Source: Lithobates sylvaticus (Eukaryota; Chordata; Amphibia; Anura; Ranidae). From it: 64,000 bases of DNA. The stretch is taken from NCBI GenBank assembly GCA_028564925.1, contig CM053029.1:185198286-185262285 (forward strand), in the 5' to 3' direction. The translations under genes were made by a program, and so were the position numbers. The notes below the pieces were generated by a model. That model did not search any database and was not told the origin of the DNA. It saw nothing but the letters and a program-made list of their open reading frames with translations. Positions 10,766 to 21,225 of this stretch are shown here, one piece after another. Numbering within the stretch: the first letter of the stretch is position 1; each line of letters opens with the position of its first letter.

Positions 10766-11179
10766 TGCATTCAACTTCTTTGATCGACCATGGCGAGGCC
10801 TGTTCTGAGTGAAACCTGTCCTGTTAAACCGCTGTATGGTCTTGGCCACCAAATTTAACACACCTGCTCCCCATTCACACCTGAGACCTGAGAGTAACAC
10901 TAACGAGTCACATGACACCGGGGAGGGAAAATGGCTAATGTGACCCAATTGGGACATTTTCACTTAGGGGTGTACTTACTTTTGTTGCCAGCAGTTTAGT
11001 TATTAATGGCTGTGTGTTGAGTTATTTTGAGGGGACAGCAAATCTATACTGTTATACAAGCTGTACGCTCACTACTTTACATTGTAGCAAAGTGTAATTT
11101 CTTCAGTGTTGTCACATGAAAAGATATAATAAAACATTTACAAAAATGTGAGGGATGTACTCCCTTTTGTGAGATACTG
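10766..11179 (-). mobile_element. Tc1/mariner fragment, right half
   Basis: Nearly identical to 7175-7586, entering at CATGCATTCAACTTC and running through the right inverted end, with TA at 11180-11181. The left end is missing; the breakpoint with the spacer is at about 10765. It marks the start of the second copy of the duplicated block. Confidence 0.87.
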
Positions 11180-11181
11180 TA

Positions 11182-11563
11182 TATGGATTGGTCTGCACAA
11201 AAGTTATAGCGTCTACAAATGATGGGATATTTTTATTTTTTTAGCGGCGATCAGCGACTTATAGCGGGACTCGTTGCCATAGAAACATTTGTAAAGGGGA
11301 GAAGTAAGTAAGATGGCCACGCCCACACCCATAAATCTCAGGGGCTCATGTTGGGACTTGTTGTCCTCCACTAGTTGGGGCGAGGGGGGGTGTCACGTCC
11401 TCAGCTCTGGGGGTTCATGATGGGACTTGTAGTCTGTCCCTTTTGGGGAATGTGCCCATCCCAAAACTAAAGGACTGCAAGTCCCAACATGAACCCCTCA
11501 GAGCTGAGGATGTGTCACCCACCCGTATCCCCAACTAGTGGAGGACAACAAGTCCCAATAAGC
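11182..11563. repeat. Tc1 flank block, copy 2 of 3
   Basis: Same order and almost the same bases as 7589-7970: a MITE fragment, then palindromic CAAGTCCCA-type motifs, ending at the TA that precedes the full Tc1 copy. Confidence 0.82.
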
Positions 11564-11825
11564 TACAGTAACTCACAAAAGTAAGTACACCCTCACATTT
11601 TTGTAAATATTTTATTATCTCTTTTCATGTGACAACACTGAAGAAATTACACTTTGCTACAATGTAAAGTAGTGCTTAACTACTGTATAACAGTGTAAAT
11701 ACTTGTATAACAGTGTAAATCTGCTGTCCCCTAAAAATAACTCAACACACAGCCATTAATGTCTAAACCGCTGGCAACAAAAGTGAGTACACCCCTAAGT
11801 GAAAATGTCCAAATTGGGCCCAAAG

Positions 11826-12174
11826 TAGATTTTGGCTAAAATGAGAATCACGATTTTTTTGCTTAGAAGATAGATCACGATTCTCTCACGATTTTTTTGC
11901 TTAGAAGATAGATCACGATTCTCTCACGATTCTCGCGGCCTAACATCATCTTTCACATCAAAAAAAATTAGGCTAACTTTACTGTTTCATTTTTTTTTAT
12001 TCATTGAAGTGTATTTTTTTCCCAAAAAATTGCATTTCAAGCCCGCTGGGCTAAAACAGTGCGACATAAAATATTATATATATATACACAATATATCGGC
12101 AAACTCTGCAATAGAGATCGTCAGGGGGATTGAATCGAGATCACGATTTTTTAACGATTGATTGTGCAGCTCTA
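11826..12174. mobile_element. hAT-like MITE, second copy
   Basis: The same element at the same Tc1 position as 8233-8547, again flanked by GCCCAAAG (11818-11825, 12175-12182). The shared insertion point proves that the Tc1 block was duplicated after this MITE landed. This copy carries an extra internal tandem duplication of about 38 bp near 11849-11925 (CACGATTTTTTTGCTTAGAA repeated). Confidence 0.82.
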
Positions 12175-12184
12175 GCCCAAAGTA

Positions 12185-13215
12185 TCAATATTTTGTGTGA
12201 CCACCATTATTTTCCAGCACTGCCCTAACCCTCTTGGGCATGGAGTTCACCAGAGCTTCACAGGTTGCCACTGGAGTCTCTCTTCCACTCCTCCATGATG
12301 ACATCACGGAGCTGGGGGATGTTAGAGACCTTGCACTCCTCCACCTTCCATTTGAGGATGTCCCACAGATGCTTAATAGGGTTTAGGTCTGGAGACATGC
12401 TTGACCGGTCCATCACCTTTACCCTCAGCTTCTTTAGCAAGGTAGTGGTTGTCTTGGAGGTGTGTTTGGGGTCGTTATCATGTTGGAATACTGCCCTGCG
12501 GCCCAGATGCTGAATGGAGGGGATCTCGCTTGCTCTGCTTCAGTATGTCACAGTGCATGTTGGCATTCATGGTTCCCTCAATGAACTGTAGCTCCCCAGT
12601 GCCGGCAGAACTCATGCAGCCCCAGACCATGATACTCCCACCACCATGTTTGACTGTAGGACAGTCACTTGTCTTTGTACACCTCACCTGGTTGCCGCCA
12701 CACACGCTTTACACCATCTGAACCAAATAAGTTTATCTTGGTCTCATCAGACCACAAGACATGGTTCCAGTAATCCATGTCCTTAGTCAACTTGTCTTCA
12801 GCAAACCGTTTGCAGGCTTTCTTGTGCATAATCTTTAGAAGAGGCTTTCTTCTGGGACGACAGCAATGCAGACCAATTTTGTGCAGTGTGCGGCGTATGG
12901 TCTGAGCACTGACAGGCTGACCCTCCACCACTTCAACCTCTGCAGCAATGCTGGCAGCACTCATATGTCTATTTCCCAAAGACAACCTCTGGATATGATG
13001 CTGAGCACATGCACTCAACTTCTTTGATCGACCATGGCGAGCCCTGTTCTGAGTGGAACCTGTCCTGTTAAACCGCTGTATGGTTTTGGCCACTGTGCTG
13101 CAGCTCAGTTTCAGGGTCTTGGCAATCTTCTTATAGCCTAACCCTAGGCCATCTTTATGTAGAGCAGCAATTCTTTTTTCAGATCCTCAGAGAGTTCTTT
13201 GCCATGAGGTGCCAT
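12185..13215 (-). pseudogene. Tc1-family transposase, decayed
   Basis: It reads from MAPHGKELSEDLKKE (start codon complement at 13213-13215) through the paired helix-turn-helix region (KTIQRFNRTGSTQN, GRSKKL) and the first catalytic Asp in LWSDETKINLFG, to the DLNPI-HLWDILK block and the end HTKY. The family uses a DD34E triad; here the third catalytic residue is Lys (NPIK, codon complement 12372-12374) where the family has NPIE. The length (1031 bp) is not a multiple of three, so at least one frameshift exists, with frame changes visible around 12480-12680 and 13093-13150. It is inactive. The active enzyme cuts and pastes at TA sites. Confidence 0.88.
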
Positions 13216-13462
13216 GTTGAACTTCCAGTGACCAGTATAAGAGAGTGAGAGCGATAACACCAAATTGAACACACCTGCTCCCCATTCACACCTGAGACCT
13301 TGTAACACTAACGAGTCACATGACACCGGGGAGGGAAAATGGCTAATGTGGCCCAATTTAAACATTTTCACTTAGGGGTGTACTTAATTTTGTTGCCAGC
13401 AGTTTAGTCATTAATGGCTGTGTGTTGAGTTATTTTAAGGGGACAGCAAATGTACACTGTTA

Positions 13463-13970
13463 GGCCCCTTTCACACATGTGGACCGTACATTAGATCAGT
13501 TCAGTCACGTTTTTTTATCATCAGTTGTTGTCAGTAAACATCAGTTTTCATCCATTTTCATTTCCGTTTTTCATCCGATTACGTCCGTTTTTCATCAGTT
13601 TTTTATCCGTTTATGTCCGTTTTTTTATCCATTTATGTCCGTTTTTTATCCGTTTTAAAAAAAAAAAAAAAAACAGTTTTTCATGAATTATGGGAATTTT
13701 TTTGATGAAAAAACGTATGTCAGCGGATCGGATGTGAACGGATCGTCCGCTAACGTCCGTTTTTCGTCCGTTACGTTTTTTTACAGAAGACAAAATAGGG
13801 TCTTCTTCCGTTCAGAAAAACGGGCCTTAACGGAGAGGGATGTTAACGGACGTTAGCGAATGATCATCCGCTAACGTCTGCTATCCCATAGACCAGCATT
13901 AATGTCCGTTTTCATCCGTAAACGGACGTATGAAAAAACGGACGAACGGTCCGCATGTGTGAAAGGGGCC
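13463..13970. mobile_element. Harbinger-like MITE, first of a pair
   Basis: Ends GGCCCCTTTCACAC and GTGTGAAAGGGGCC, with TTA at 13460-13462 and 13971-13973. The interior is a degenerate array of CCGTTTTTCATCCGTT-like words on one arm and their complements on the other, so the whole folds back. The 3-bp TTA target is typical of the PIF/Harbinger superfamily; assignment is inferred from that. Confidence 0.8.
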
Positions 13971-13973
13971 TTA

Positions 13974-14449
13974 GGCCCCTTTCACACGGACGCAGTCAGT
14001 TTAGGCGCGTCAAAAATGTATCAGTTCTTATCCGTTGTCTCATCCGTTTTCATCCGTTCCGTTAATGTCCGTTTTCATCCGTCTTTTGTTCCGTTAACAT
14101 CCGCTTATATCCGTAAATGCACACGTTTACGTCCGTTTTTTCATCCGTTTTTGTATACGTTTTGTTCCGTTTATATGTGAGCCTGTGCCTTTAAGAGGTT
14201 GAGTTCACAGATAAACACAAAACGGATCTTAACGGATCGGACGTCGACGGACAATGTCCGTCAACGTCAGTTAATATCCGTTTTGACGGATCTGGACATA
14301 GCCTTGTACGTTTAGAAAAACGGATAAAAACGGAAGTGGAGGTTAACTGATGGTGACGGATGTTCATCCGTCTGCCCATAGGAATGCATTGTCGTCCGTC
14401 GACGGATGGAAGAAAAACGGATAGACGGTCCGTCCGTGTGAAAGGGGCC
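13974..14449. mobile_element. Harbinger-like MITE, second of a pair
   Basis: Same ends and style as its left neighbour, sharing the central TTA (13971-13973), with TTA again at 14450-14452. The host Tc1 sequence reads ...CACTGTTATACAAGC once both are removed. One inserted first and the other then used the duplicated TTA, giving a head-to-tail pair. Confidence 0.8.
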
Positions 14450-14579
14450 TTATACAAGCTGTACACTCACTACTTTATATTGTAGCAAAGTGTAATTTCT
14501 TCAGTGTTGTCACATGAAAAGATACAATAAAACATTTACAAAAATGTGAGGGGTGTACTCACTTTTGTGAGATACTGTA

Positions 14580-14735
14580 TATTGATTGGTCTGCACAAAA
14601 GTTATAGCGTCTACAAATGATGGGATATTTTTATTTTTTTACTACTAGTAGTAGCGGCGATCAGCGACTTATAGCGGGACTCGTTGCCATAGAAACATTT
14701 GTAAAGGGGAGAAGTTAGTAAGATGGCCACGCCTA
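14580..14735. repeat. Tc1 flank block, copy 3 (short)
   Basis: Repeats the first part of the block at 7589 and 11182 (GCACAAAAGTTATAGCGTC ... AAGATGGCCACGCC), with an extra ACTACTAGTAGT near 14640. After 14735 the sequence is unique. Confidence 0.8.
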
Positions 14736-15099
14736 TGTGGGGGCACCAAAAATAGACACCCAGGCATCTGTTACCCGAGGATCGTCCCTGAAATGAAGTG
14801 CGTTTTTCTGCAGAATTACCAGGTCATAATAAAGGAAAAAATTTAAAAGAATGCAGCCACCACATCTAAAGACTAATAATCTGCAATGTATTATATTTTT
14901 GTTTAGGGTTAAGATACACTTTATTGGTTTACATTGCAAAATTGTAAGTTGTCTTTATATATGTGAACATGATCAAACAGAACATAAACCTGAAGTGTTA
15001 CTAGCCACGTATTATTTTTATTAATGATCTGACATTGCCTTATAAAAACACCAAGGCCACGCTACTTCCATCTGCTGCATTACCGCTGGCAGTGGCTGA
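14736..15099. other. proximal upstream region of PWWP2A
   Basis: No gene. Bases 14860-14940 hold a fragment of a dispersed repeat (CCACCACATCTAAAGACT) seen in other forms near 31846, 41500, 60670 and 63310. The GC content rises towards 15060. Confidence 0.45.
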
Positions 15100-15369
15100 C
15101 TTGTTGCCTAGCAACAAGACCAAAAGAGAATGCGGTTGATTGTCTTCTTCTCCGACCAATGGCCTTACGGATTGTTTTTGACTGACACGCGTTCTCGCCT
15201 AAGACTGACTCCGCCGACACCCAATCAGATGCCAGCTTTCTTTTTACCTTGGGAAAGGCAATTGGGGGCGGGCGTGGCGCTCTTTAGCCAATGAAGAGTC
15301 GACTGGCTTTTGACAGACGTCGGCTGGGTCTAATCGGAGGTGGCTGTCGAGTTGCAGAGGGCGGGCGCT
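15100..15369 (+). promoter_or_regulatory. PWWP2A: PWWP2A promoter: RFX X-box and CCAAT boxes
   Basis: GTTGCCTAGCAAC at 15103-15115 is a textbook RFX X-box palindrome. CCAAT boxes follow at 15156-15160, 15221-15225 and 15288-15292, spaced 65 and 67 bp, with an inverted ATTGG at 15261-15265. There is no TATA box. The region merges into CpG-rich exon 1, as expected of a housekeeping CpG-island promoter. The transcription start cannot be fixed; it probably lies between 15293 and 15360. Factor names are inferred from motif match only. Confidence 0.65.
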
Positions 15370-18300
15370 ATGGCAGTCTCCCAGGACGAGGAGGCCGAGG
15401 ATCGATACGCGAACGAGAAAATGGCGGCCGCGGCTGGTACGCCTGGCTCGGGGGAGGGAGGAGGTGAAGCCGAGCCGGACAGCGAGCCGATTCCTGGCGA
15501 GGAGAGGTCGTCGGAGCTCGGCGGTGTCCCGCAGAAGCTCGGTCCTGAGAATGAGCCCTGTCTGCTTGAGGGGAGTGAGACCGGACACGGCGGAGAGGGG
15601 CTGCGGCAGCCTGGGGAGGAGGAGGCGGAGGCGTGTGCTGGGCCTGGCCGGGCACAGGGAGCCTCACCATGGCCACCAGATCTGGGCGGCCTGGCTGCTG
15701 TGGAGCCCTCAGAGATGGACACTGTAGACTGCAGAATGGGGGAGTCTGCCCTCCTCTCCACTCAGGAGCAAGAGGAACCTATGCAATTGGGGGAGGACTG
15801 GCCCTCAGCCCCCTGTCATGGAGCTCCAACATCTGTAGACCCTGCCTTATTGGAAGCTGGTGGGGAGATGACCTCTGTTGAGGTGGTGCATCCCTCCAAT
15901 ATAGAGGAACTCACATCTACACCCTTGCTGGTTCCCTCAGAACTAGAGGAGACCAGATCTATATTGTCACCTCTCCAACCCATGATGGAAGAGCCAATGG
16001 ATGAGGGATGCCCTTCTGCACCAGGTTTTAGTGGCCAACCCGCCAACGACCCATCCTTTCCGGAGCTGCACGTTGAAGCAGATGGTGAGACAGTCTTATT
16101 GGAGGGGGGGAACCCTCCAGAGCAAGGAAGCCCGAGGCCTTCACCATCGCAGCCTACCCTAGTTCTAGAGGAACTGAGATCTGCATTGTTTCCCACCCCT
16201 GTGCTAGAGGAACCAAGATCTGCATCTTCTCCCACCCCCGGATCTATGTTGTCCCCTACCCTTAACCTTGAGGAACCAAGACCTACATTGTCTCCTACCC
16301 TTAATCTTGAGGAACCGAGATCTGCTCCATCTCCTACCCCTGATCTTGAGGAACCAAGACCAGCATTGCCTCCTATCACTTTTCTAGAGGAACAGAGAAC
16401 TTCATCCTCTCCTACCCCTGACCTAGAGGAACCAATATTTATGTTCTCACCTATTCCTGATCTAGTGGAACCAATATCTACAGCCTCTCTTACCCCTGAT
16501 CTAGTGGAACCAAGATCTACAGCCTCTTCTACCCTTGCTCTAAAAGAACCAATATCTATAACCTCTCCTACCCCTGATCTATCAGAACCAAGATCCACAG
16601 CCCCTCCTACCCCATATCTATCAGAACCAAGATCCACAGCCCCTCCTACCCCATATCTATCAGAACCAAGATCCACAGCCCCTCCTACCCCTGATCTATC
16701 AGAACCAAGATCCACAGCCTCTCCTACCCCTGATTCAGCGGAACCAAGGTCTACAGCCTTTCCTACCCCTGATTCAGCGGAACCAAGGTCTACAGCCTTT
16801 CCTACCCCTGAGCTAGCGGAACCAAGGTCTACAGCCTCTCCTACCCCTGAGCTAGCGGAACCAAGGTCTACAGCCTCTCCTACCCCTGAGCTAGCGGAAC
16901 CAAGGTCTACAGCCTCTCCTACCCCTGAGCTAGCGGAACCAAGGTCTACAGCCTCTCCTACCCCTGAGCTAGCGGAACCAAGGTCTACAGCCTCTCCTAC
17001 CCCTGAGCTAGCGGAACCAAGGTCTACAGCCTCTCCTACCCCTGAGCTAGCGGAACCAAGGTCTACAGCCTCTCCTACCCATGAGCTAGCGGAACCAAGG
17101 TCTACAGCCTCTCCTACCCCTGAGCTAGCGGAACCAAGGTCTACAGCCTCTCCTACCCCTGAGCTAGTGGAACCAAGGTCTACAGCCTCTCCTCCCCCAG
17201 AGCTAGTGGAACCAAGGTCTACAGCCTCTCCTACCCCTGATCTAGCGGAACCAAGGTCTACAGCCTCTCCTACCCCTGATCTAGCGGAACCAAGATCTAC
17301 AGCTTCTCCTACCCCTGATCTAGCTGAACCAAGATCTACAGCTTCTCCTACCCCTGATCTAGCTGAACCAAGATCTACAGCTTCTCCTACCCCTGATCTA
17401 GCTGAACCAAGATCTACAGCTTCTCCTACCCCTGATCTAGTGGAACCAAGTTCTAAAGCGTCTCCTACCCCTGATCTAGCGGAACCAAGGTCTACAGCTT
17501 CTCCTACCCCTGATCTAGCGGAACCAAGGTCTACAGCTTCTCCTACCCCTGATCTAGCGGAACCAAGGTCTACAGCTTCTCCTACACCTGATCTAGCGGA
17601 ACCGAGATCTTCTACATTGCCTCAACCCCTCACCCCATCTGACCTAGTGTTTGCAGATGCCCAAATAAAGCGAGGGGTAGATTCAGAATTCCAGCAGCCA
17701 TCCATGCTGGGAAACTTTCTTCAAGAATCTGGACTTGAAGTCAAGGATGCACAGGAGAGATCACCACTGGAGGTACAGTGTATAGAGGATTCTGCCCCTA
17801 TAAAGTCAGTCTTGGATCCAGCTGCCGAGTCAGTGTTAAGACAGGTAGTTTCCTCTGTAGAGGCTATGGACACGCAGGGACCAATGTCGGAGGTGGTATT
17901 GCAGGTGGAGTCCGAACCTATGGAGTTTGTTCTTGAACATGAGCCAGCTTACAAGGTTGTATGTCAGGTTCAAGAGCCTGCCTTGGAAGTGATGCACACA
18001 TCTGTCCCTGAGGTTGTGTCACTTATAGAGGACTCTCACGAGATACAGGAACCCATCTCTAAGTTACCACTTTACGATTCAGAGCCTTTTTCCACTGTGG
18101 TCAGCTCTGAGCCTGAAATGGTATTGCATTTGCTGGAAAATCCCTCCATAGAATGCGTTGTCCCTGGATCAGTAACTAATTTGTCAGACTCTGTTCCTGA
18201 AATTAGAGATAGCAAAGCAGTTGCCAAGACTGTAGAGACAGTATGTAATGCAGGCCTTGATCTTTTTGAGGCCAAGATGGAGTGTGTGCCTGAACCATTA

Positions 18301-19154
18301 CATAAGAAAATACAGCATGAACTAAGCACCGTTTCTGTAGAGGAAAAGGTACTTGCTTTAGGTGTTGCTGAAATTAACCAAGGAGTGCATCCTGTAACTG
18401 AACAATGTACTGAACTTGGGGTGGAAGTAAAGCTTTTCTTACAACCAGTCCTAAAGACGTTGGAGGAAGGGCCAAATAAAGAGGACTTAAGTAGTGGTTT
18501 TCATATAGTATCCCATAGAACAGAATTAAAATCGGAGGAGACCTCCCTGCATGTGGTCTCCAAAGTGAAGTCTGTGTTGGAACCCGGGAACGTTCAGATG
18601 TCCAGTAAAGTGGCTCTTGTGGAAACGGAGACACAAGCAGACAGTGCAGTCACCACACAACTAAAATCTTTGGAAAATGAACTGGACTCTAACTGCATTC
18701 ATTTTGATACTGAGCCTAGTATAGAACCTAATTTGAAATGCACAGAAAAAAGGTCCATTGCTGGTGATGTTGAATGTGACCTGCTTTCTAGGAACGCTAA
18801 CCAAGAACTTAAATCTGTAAATAAAATGGATCCCAACCCAGAATTAGACCACCAGCAGGTATCTAGGATTTCTTCTGATGCTGCACCGTTAAATGACTGT
18901 AGTGAATGGTGTCTGGAGGAGTCCAAGCTTTCCCCTATTGATCCTGTCATGGAGGCATGTTCGGACAATCATGATCAATGCAAAAGTCCTCTTGCTGTAC
19001 CAGAGCAAACTGTTGCAGTTGATGGCATTGCTGATCTCTCACCTGGTTCAGAAGTTCAGGTTACGCTTGATCACATCATTCAGGATGCGTTGGTGGTTTC
19101 CTTCCGCCATGGAGACAGAATCTTCTCAGGGGTTCTAATGGATCTGTCTAAAAG
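15370..19154 (+). CDS. PWWP2A: PWWP2A, coding exon 1 with expanded 13-residue repeat
   Basis: N-terminal part of PWWP domain-containing protein 2A, a nuclear reader that in mammals binds H2A.Z nucleosomes and an MTA1/HDAC/RBBP NuRD sub-complex. I chose ATG 15370 (context GCT ATG G). An in-frame ATG at 15421 (AAA ATG G) has an even better context and starts MAAAAGTPG, closer to the human start, so either is possible. Residues 1-60 are acidic and Gly-rich. Residues about 261-753 are about 38 units of 13 residues. Residues 754-1220 are acidic with many V-L-x-V-E-like short repeats. Residues 1225-1262 (PGSEVQVTLDHII, FSGVLMDLSKR) match the human protein closely. The exon ends AAAAG before GTATGA. 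Human exon 1 codes for only about 200 residues, so about 1000 extra residues lie here. The extra stretch is open in one frame and shows no splice-like gap. Confidence 0.92.
16150..17632 (+). repeat. 39-bp coding tandem array in PWWP2A exon 1
   Basis: About 38 units of 39 bp encode PTPELAEPRSTAS and variants. Seven consecutive units near 16800-17075 are identical or nearly identical in bases, which indicates recent expansion or homogenisation. Units at the left edge (16150-16560) are degenerate, as expected of an old founder region. Sub-types occur in blocks: D-L-E-E, then D-L-S-E, D-S-A-E, E-L-A-E, and D-L-A-E. All length changes are multiples of three, so the frame is kept. Unit number is likely to vary between individuals. 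Confidence 0.97.
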
Positions 19155-19770
19155 GTATGAAAGGTATCTGGAAGCTTACTTTTGGGTTTAACAAAAAATA
19201 TATACATATTTATATTTGGGCAATTTTGAAGAGAACTTCATTCTCCCACCCTCCCTCTGTTGTGTTTTATTTTTTTTTTAACATTTTCCTACCTTTTTTG
19301 TGCACCATTGTCCTCAAGTCACATACTCGCCTGTCCAGCGAATCCAGCATAGTCCCACTGCAATTTGCTGTTCAGGTGACCTGGGTCACCCTCTGTGTTT
19401 TGGCTCTCTAGTCATTGGGAGCTGTCTGTCTTTTTTCCAGGTTCAGGCAGATGGCACCCAATGTCAAGCGCAGTTCTGGCTACTCTGTGTGCCTCTTGCA
19501 ATATGACTAGAATATCCCAGGGAACTGTTGGCGCAGGGACATGCTGTTCTCAACTTGATGAGAATGGCGGTGAGGGCGATGGGCTTTTTTGAACAGCAGT
19601 GAGGAATGGGTTGCAGTGCAGTGGGCACAAGTGTGTATTTTTTAGTCTGCTTTAAAAATGATCAGGACTTATCCTACCGCACTGTACAGAGCCCAAGGGG
19701 GGTGTGTGTTAATAAATGTAAAAAAGAGAAGAAAAAAAATGATATATAATTTTTTTTATTTATTTCTTCT

Positions 19771-19882
19771 AAAACCTTCAGGGTCTGCTTACTGTCCAGT
19801 GCAGTGTAGGAAAGTTTACTAAGAAAAACCTTAGTAAACTTTCCTACACTGCACTGAACAGTACGCAGACCCTGAAGGTTTT
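19771..19882. repeat. long near-perfect hairpin, about 52-bp arms
   Basis: AAAACCTTCAGGGTCTGCTT at the left end pairs with AGACCCTGAAGGTTTT at the right. The arms continue through TGCAGTGTAGGAAAGTTTAC with only a few mismatches, and the loop is about 8 nt around 19823-19830. Length and loop size are those of a pre-miRNA or of a very short foldback MITE. No target duplication was recognised. Confidence 0.85.
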
Positions 19883-20142
19883 CAGCAGTTTGTGTTCATT
19901 ATTTGCAGAGAATGATTCTGCAAATGTGTACAGACCTGGCAAATAAAGTCACTATGTTTGTATCAAGGGTGAGGTTACCCATTAACAAATTAGTTTGTGT
20001 GACTAATAATACACATTAAAGGCTTGTTCACACCTGGTATGGTGGGGCTGCATTGGCCAGCTATTCTAGCGCAGTTCCCCTGCAAGACCAGTCAAAATGA
20101 ATTGTCTCCCTATGTGCCCGGGTTACACCACTGCTTTGCTAT

Positions 20143-20143
<1 letters not shown>

Positions 20144-20180
<37 letters not shown>
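20144..20180. repeat. (TG)n microsatellite
   Basis: Uninterrupted TG dinucleotides over about 37 bp in the PWWP2A intron. Confidence 0.97.
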
Positions 20181-20183
<3 letters not shown>

Positions 20184-21225
20184 TGAAAAAAGTACAGCAG
20201 GATGTACTCCCTTCCTTTTTTTTTCCAGCACAATGTGGGGTAGTACATTGTCTCCCTCTTGCGTTCAAGGGCAGTGCTGCCGCTGACCCATTCAAGTGAA
20301 TTTGGCCACTCTGCAACAGCCATGTACAATGCATGCAGTGCGGTGGTGCCACATAGCCAGTGGTTGTTGCTAGTGCAAACTTAAGCTGGCCCGTTCCTTT
20401 TAATCCATGTATGGGCAGGCTGATTGTACTATGGATTGACTTCGGTGCAACCAGCCTGTCAGGTTTGTTTTTTTGTTCAATCCCTGCCGGCGGCTACAGC
20501 TGCAAGCAGTGATCATTGTATTCCGACAGCTGGGAAAAGCTGCCTATGTCTGAATACAGTTGCTCTGCAGGAGGGATTACCCCACCAACTCTAAAAGCCC
20601 GTTCACACTAGAATGCAGTGCGGGAAAGCAGCGTTCCTAATTGGCTTCCCACACTGCATTCGAAATGCACAGCCCTTGCGAAAGGGGTCAGTGCAAAGTT
20701 AACGGCACCCCAAATGCAGGTCACATACACAATGCTTTTGCCAAACCAGATATGTATGGTATAAAAGTAATGCATGCACTACTTTTGGTGTGGTGTCATT
20801 TCAGTCCATTTGAAATGAGTGGGGCTGAAATCGCACTGCATGTGAATTGCATCGGAACTGCACATTGGTCCTGTGCGATTCACATACAGTTCCTAGTGTT
20901 AATGGGCCCTGATTGTTGGGCCATGGTTGAAGGAAAGAAAATTGTATAATAATGTATGGCCTTCCTAAGTTTTCAAACTACCTCTGTGGACCACTTATCT
21001 CTTCTACTTAAAGTATAACGAAAGGCAAAGCGTACGTTTCAGTTTTGGACAGAATTTAGATGTATTAGAACACCTTTCAGGTTTTATTGCTGTCTGTGTC
21101 CCCATTAGGGAGATTAACCCTCTCTCTATTTGTCCTGTTTACCATTTATCATTGAAAGTGAAAGTAAAAGAAAAGCCCAAATTTTGGGTTGTCCCCAGAA
21201 AAGTAACAAAGGGGAAATCTACAGC

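Larger units (their letters stand above)
11566..14577 (-). mobile_element. Tc1/mariner element, near full length, with three nested MITEs
   Basis: Both inverted ends (CAGTA...CTCACAAAAG and complement) are present, with TA at 11564-11565 and 14578-14579. Removing the hAT-like MITE (11826-12174) and the two Harbinger-like MITEs (13463-13970, 13974-14449) leaves about 1.68 kb, the usual size for this family. The right end lies about 0.8 kb upstream of the PWWP2A start codon. Being the host of three later insertions, it is older than all of them. Confidence 0.92.

Noticed and set aside
15816-16715. 299-residue open frame on the minus strand across PWWP2A exon 1
   Set aside because: It is the antisense shadow of the 39-bp array; repeats with a unit divisible by three stay open on both strands. 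No independent domain or start context.
16150-17632. CRISPR-like regular array
   Set aside because: Units are contiguous without unique spacers, lie inside a host coding exon, and the genome is vertebrate.
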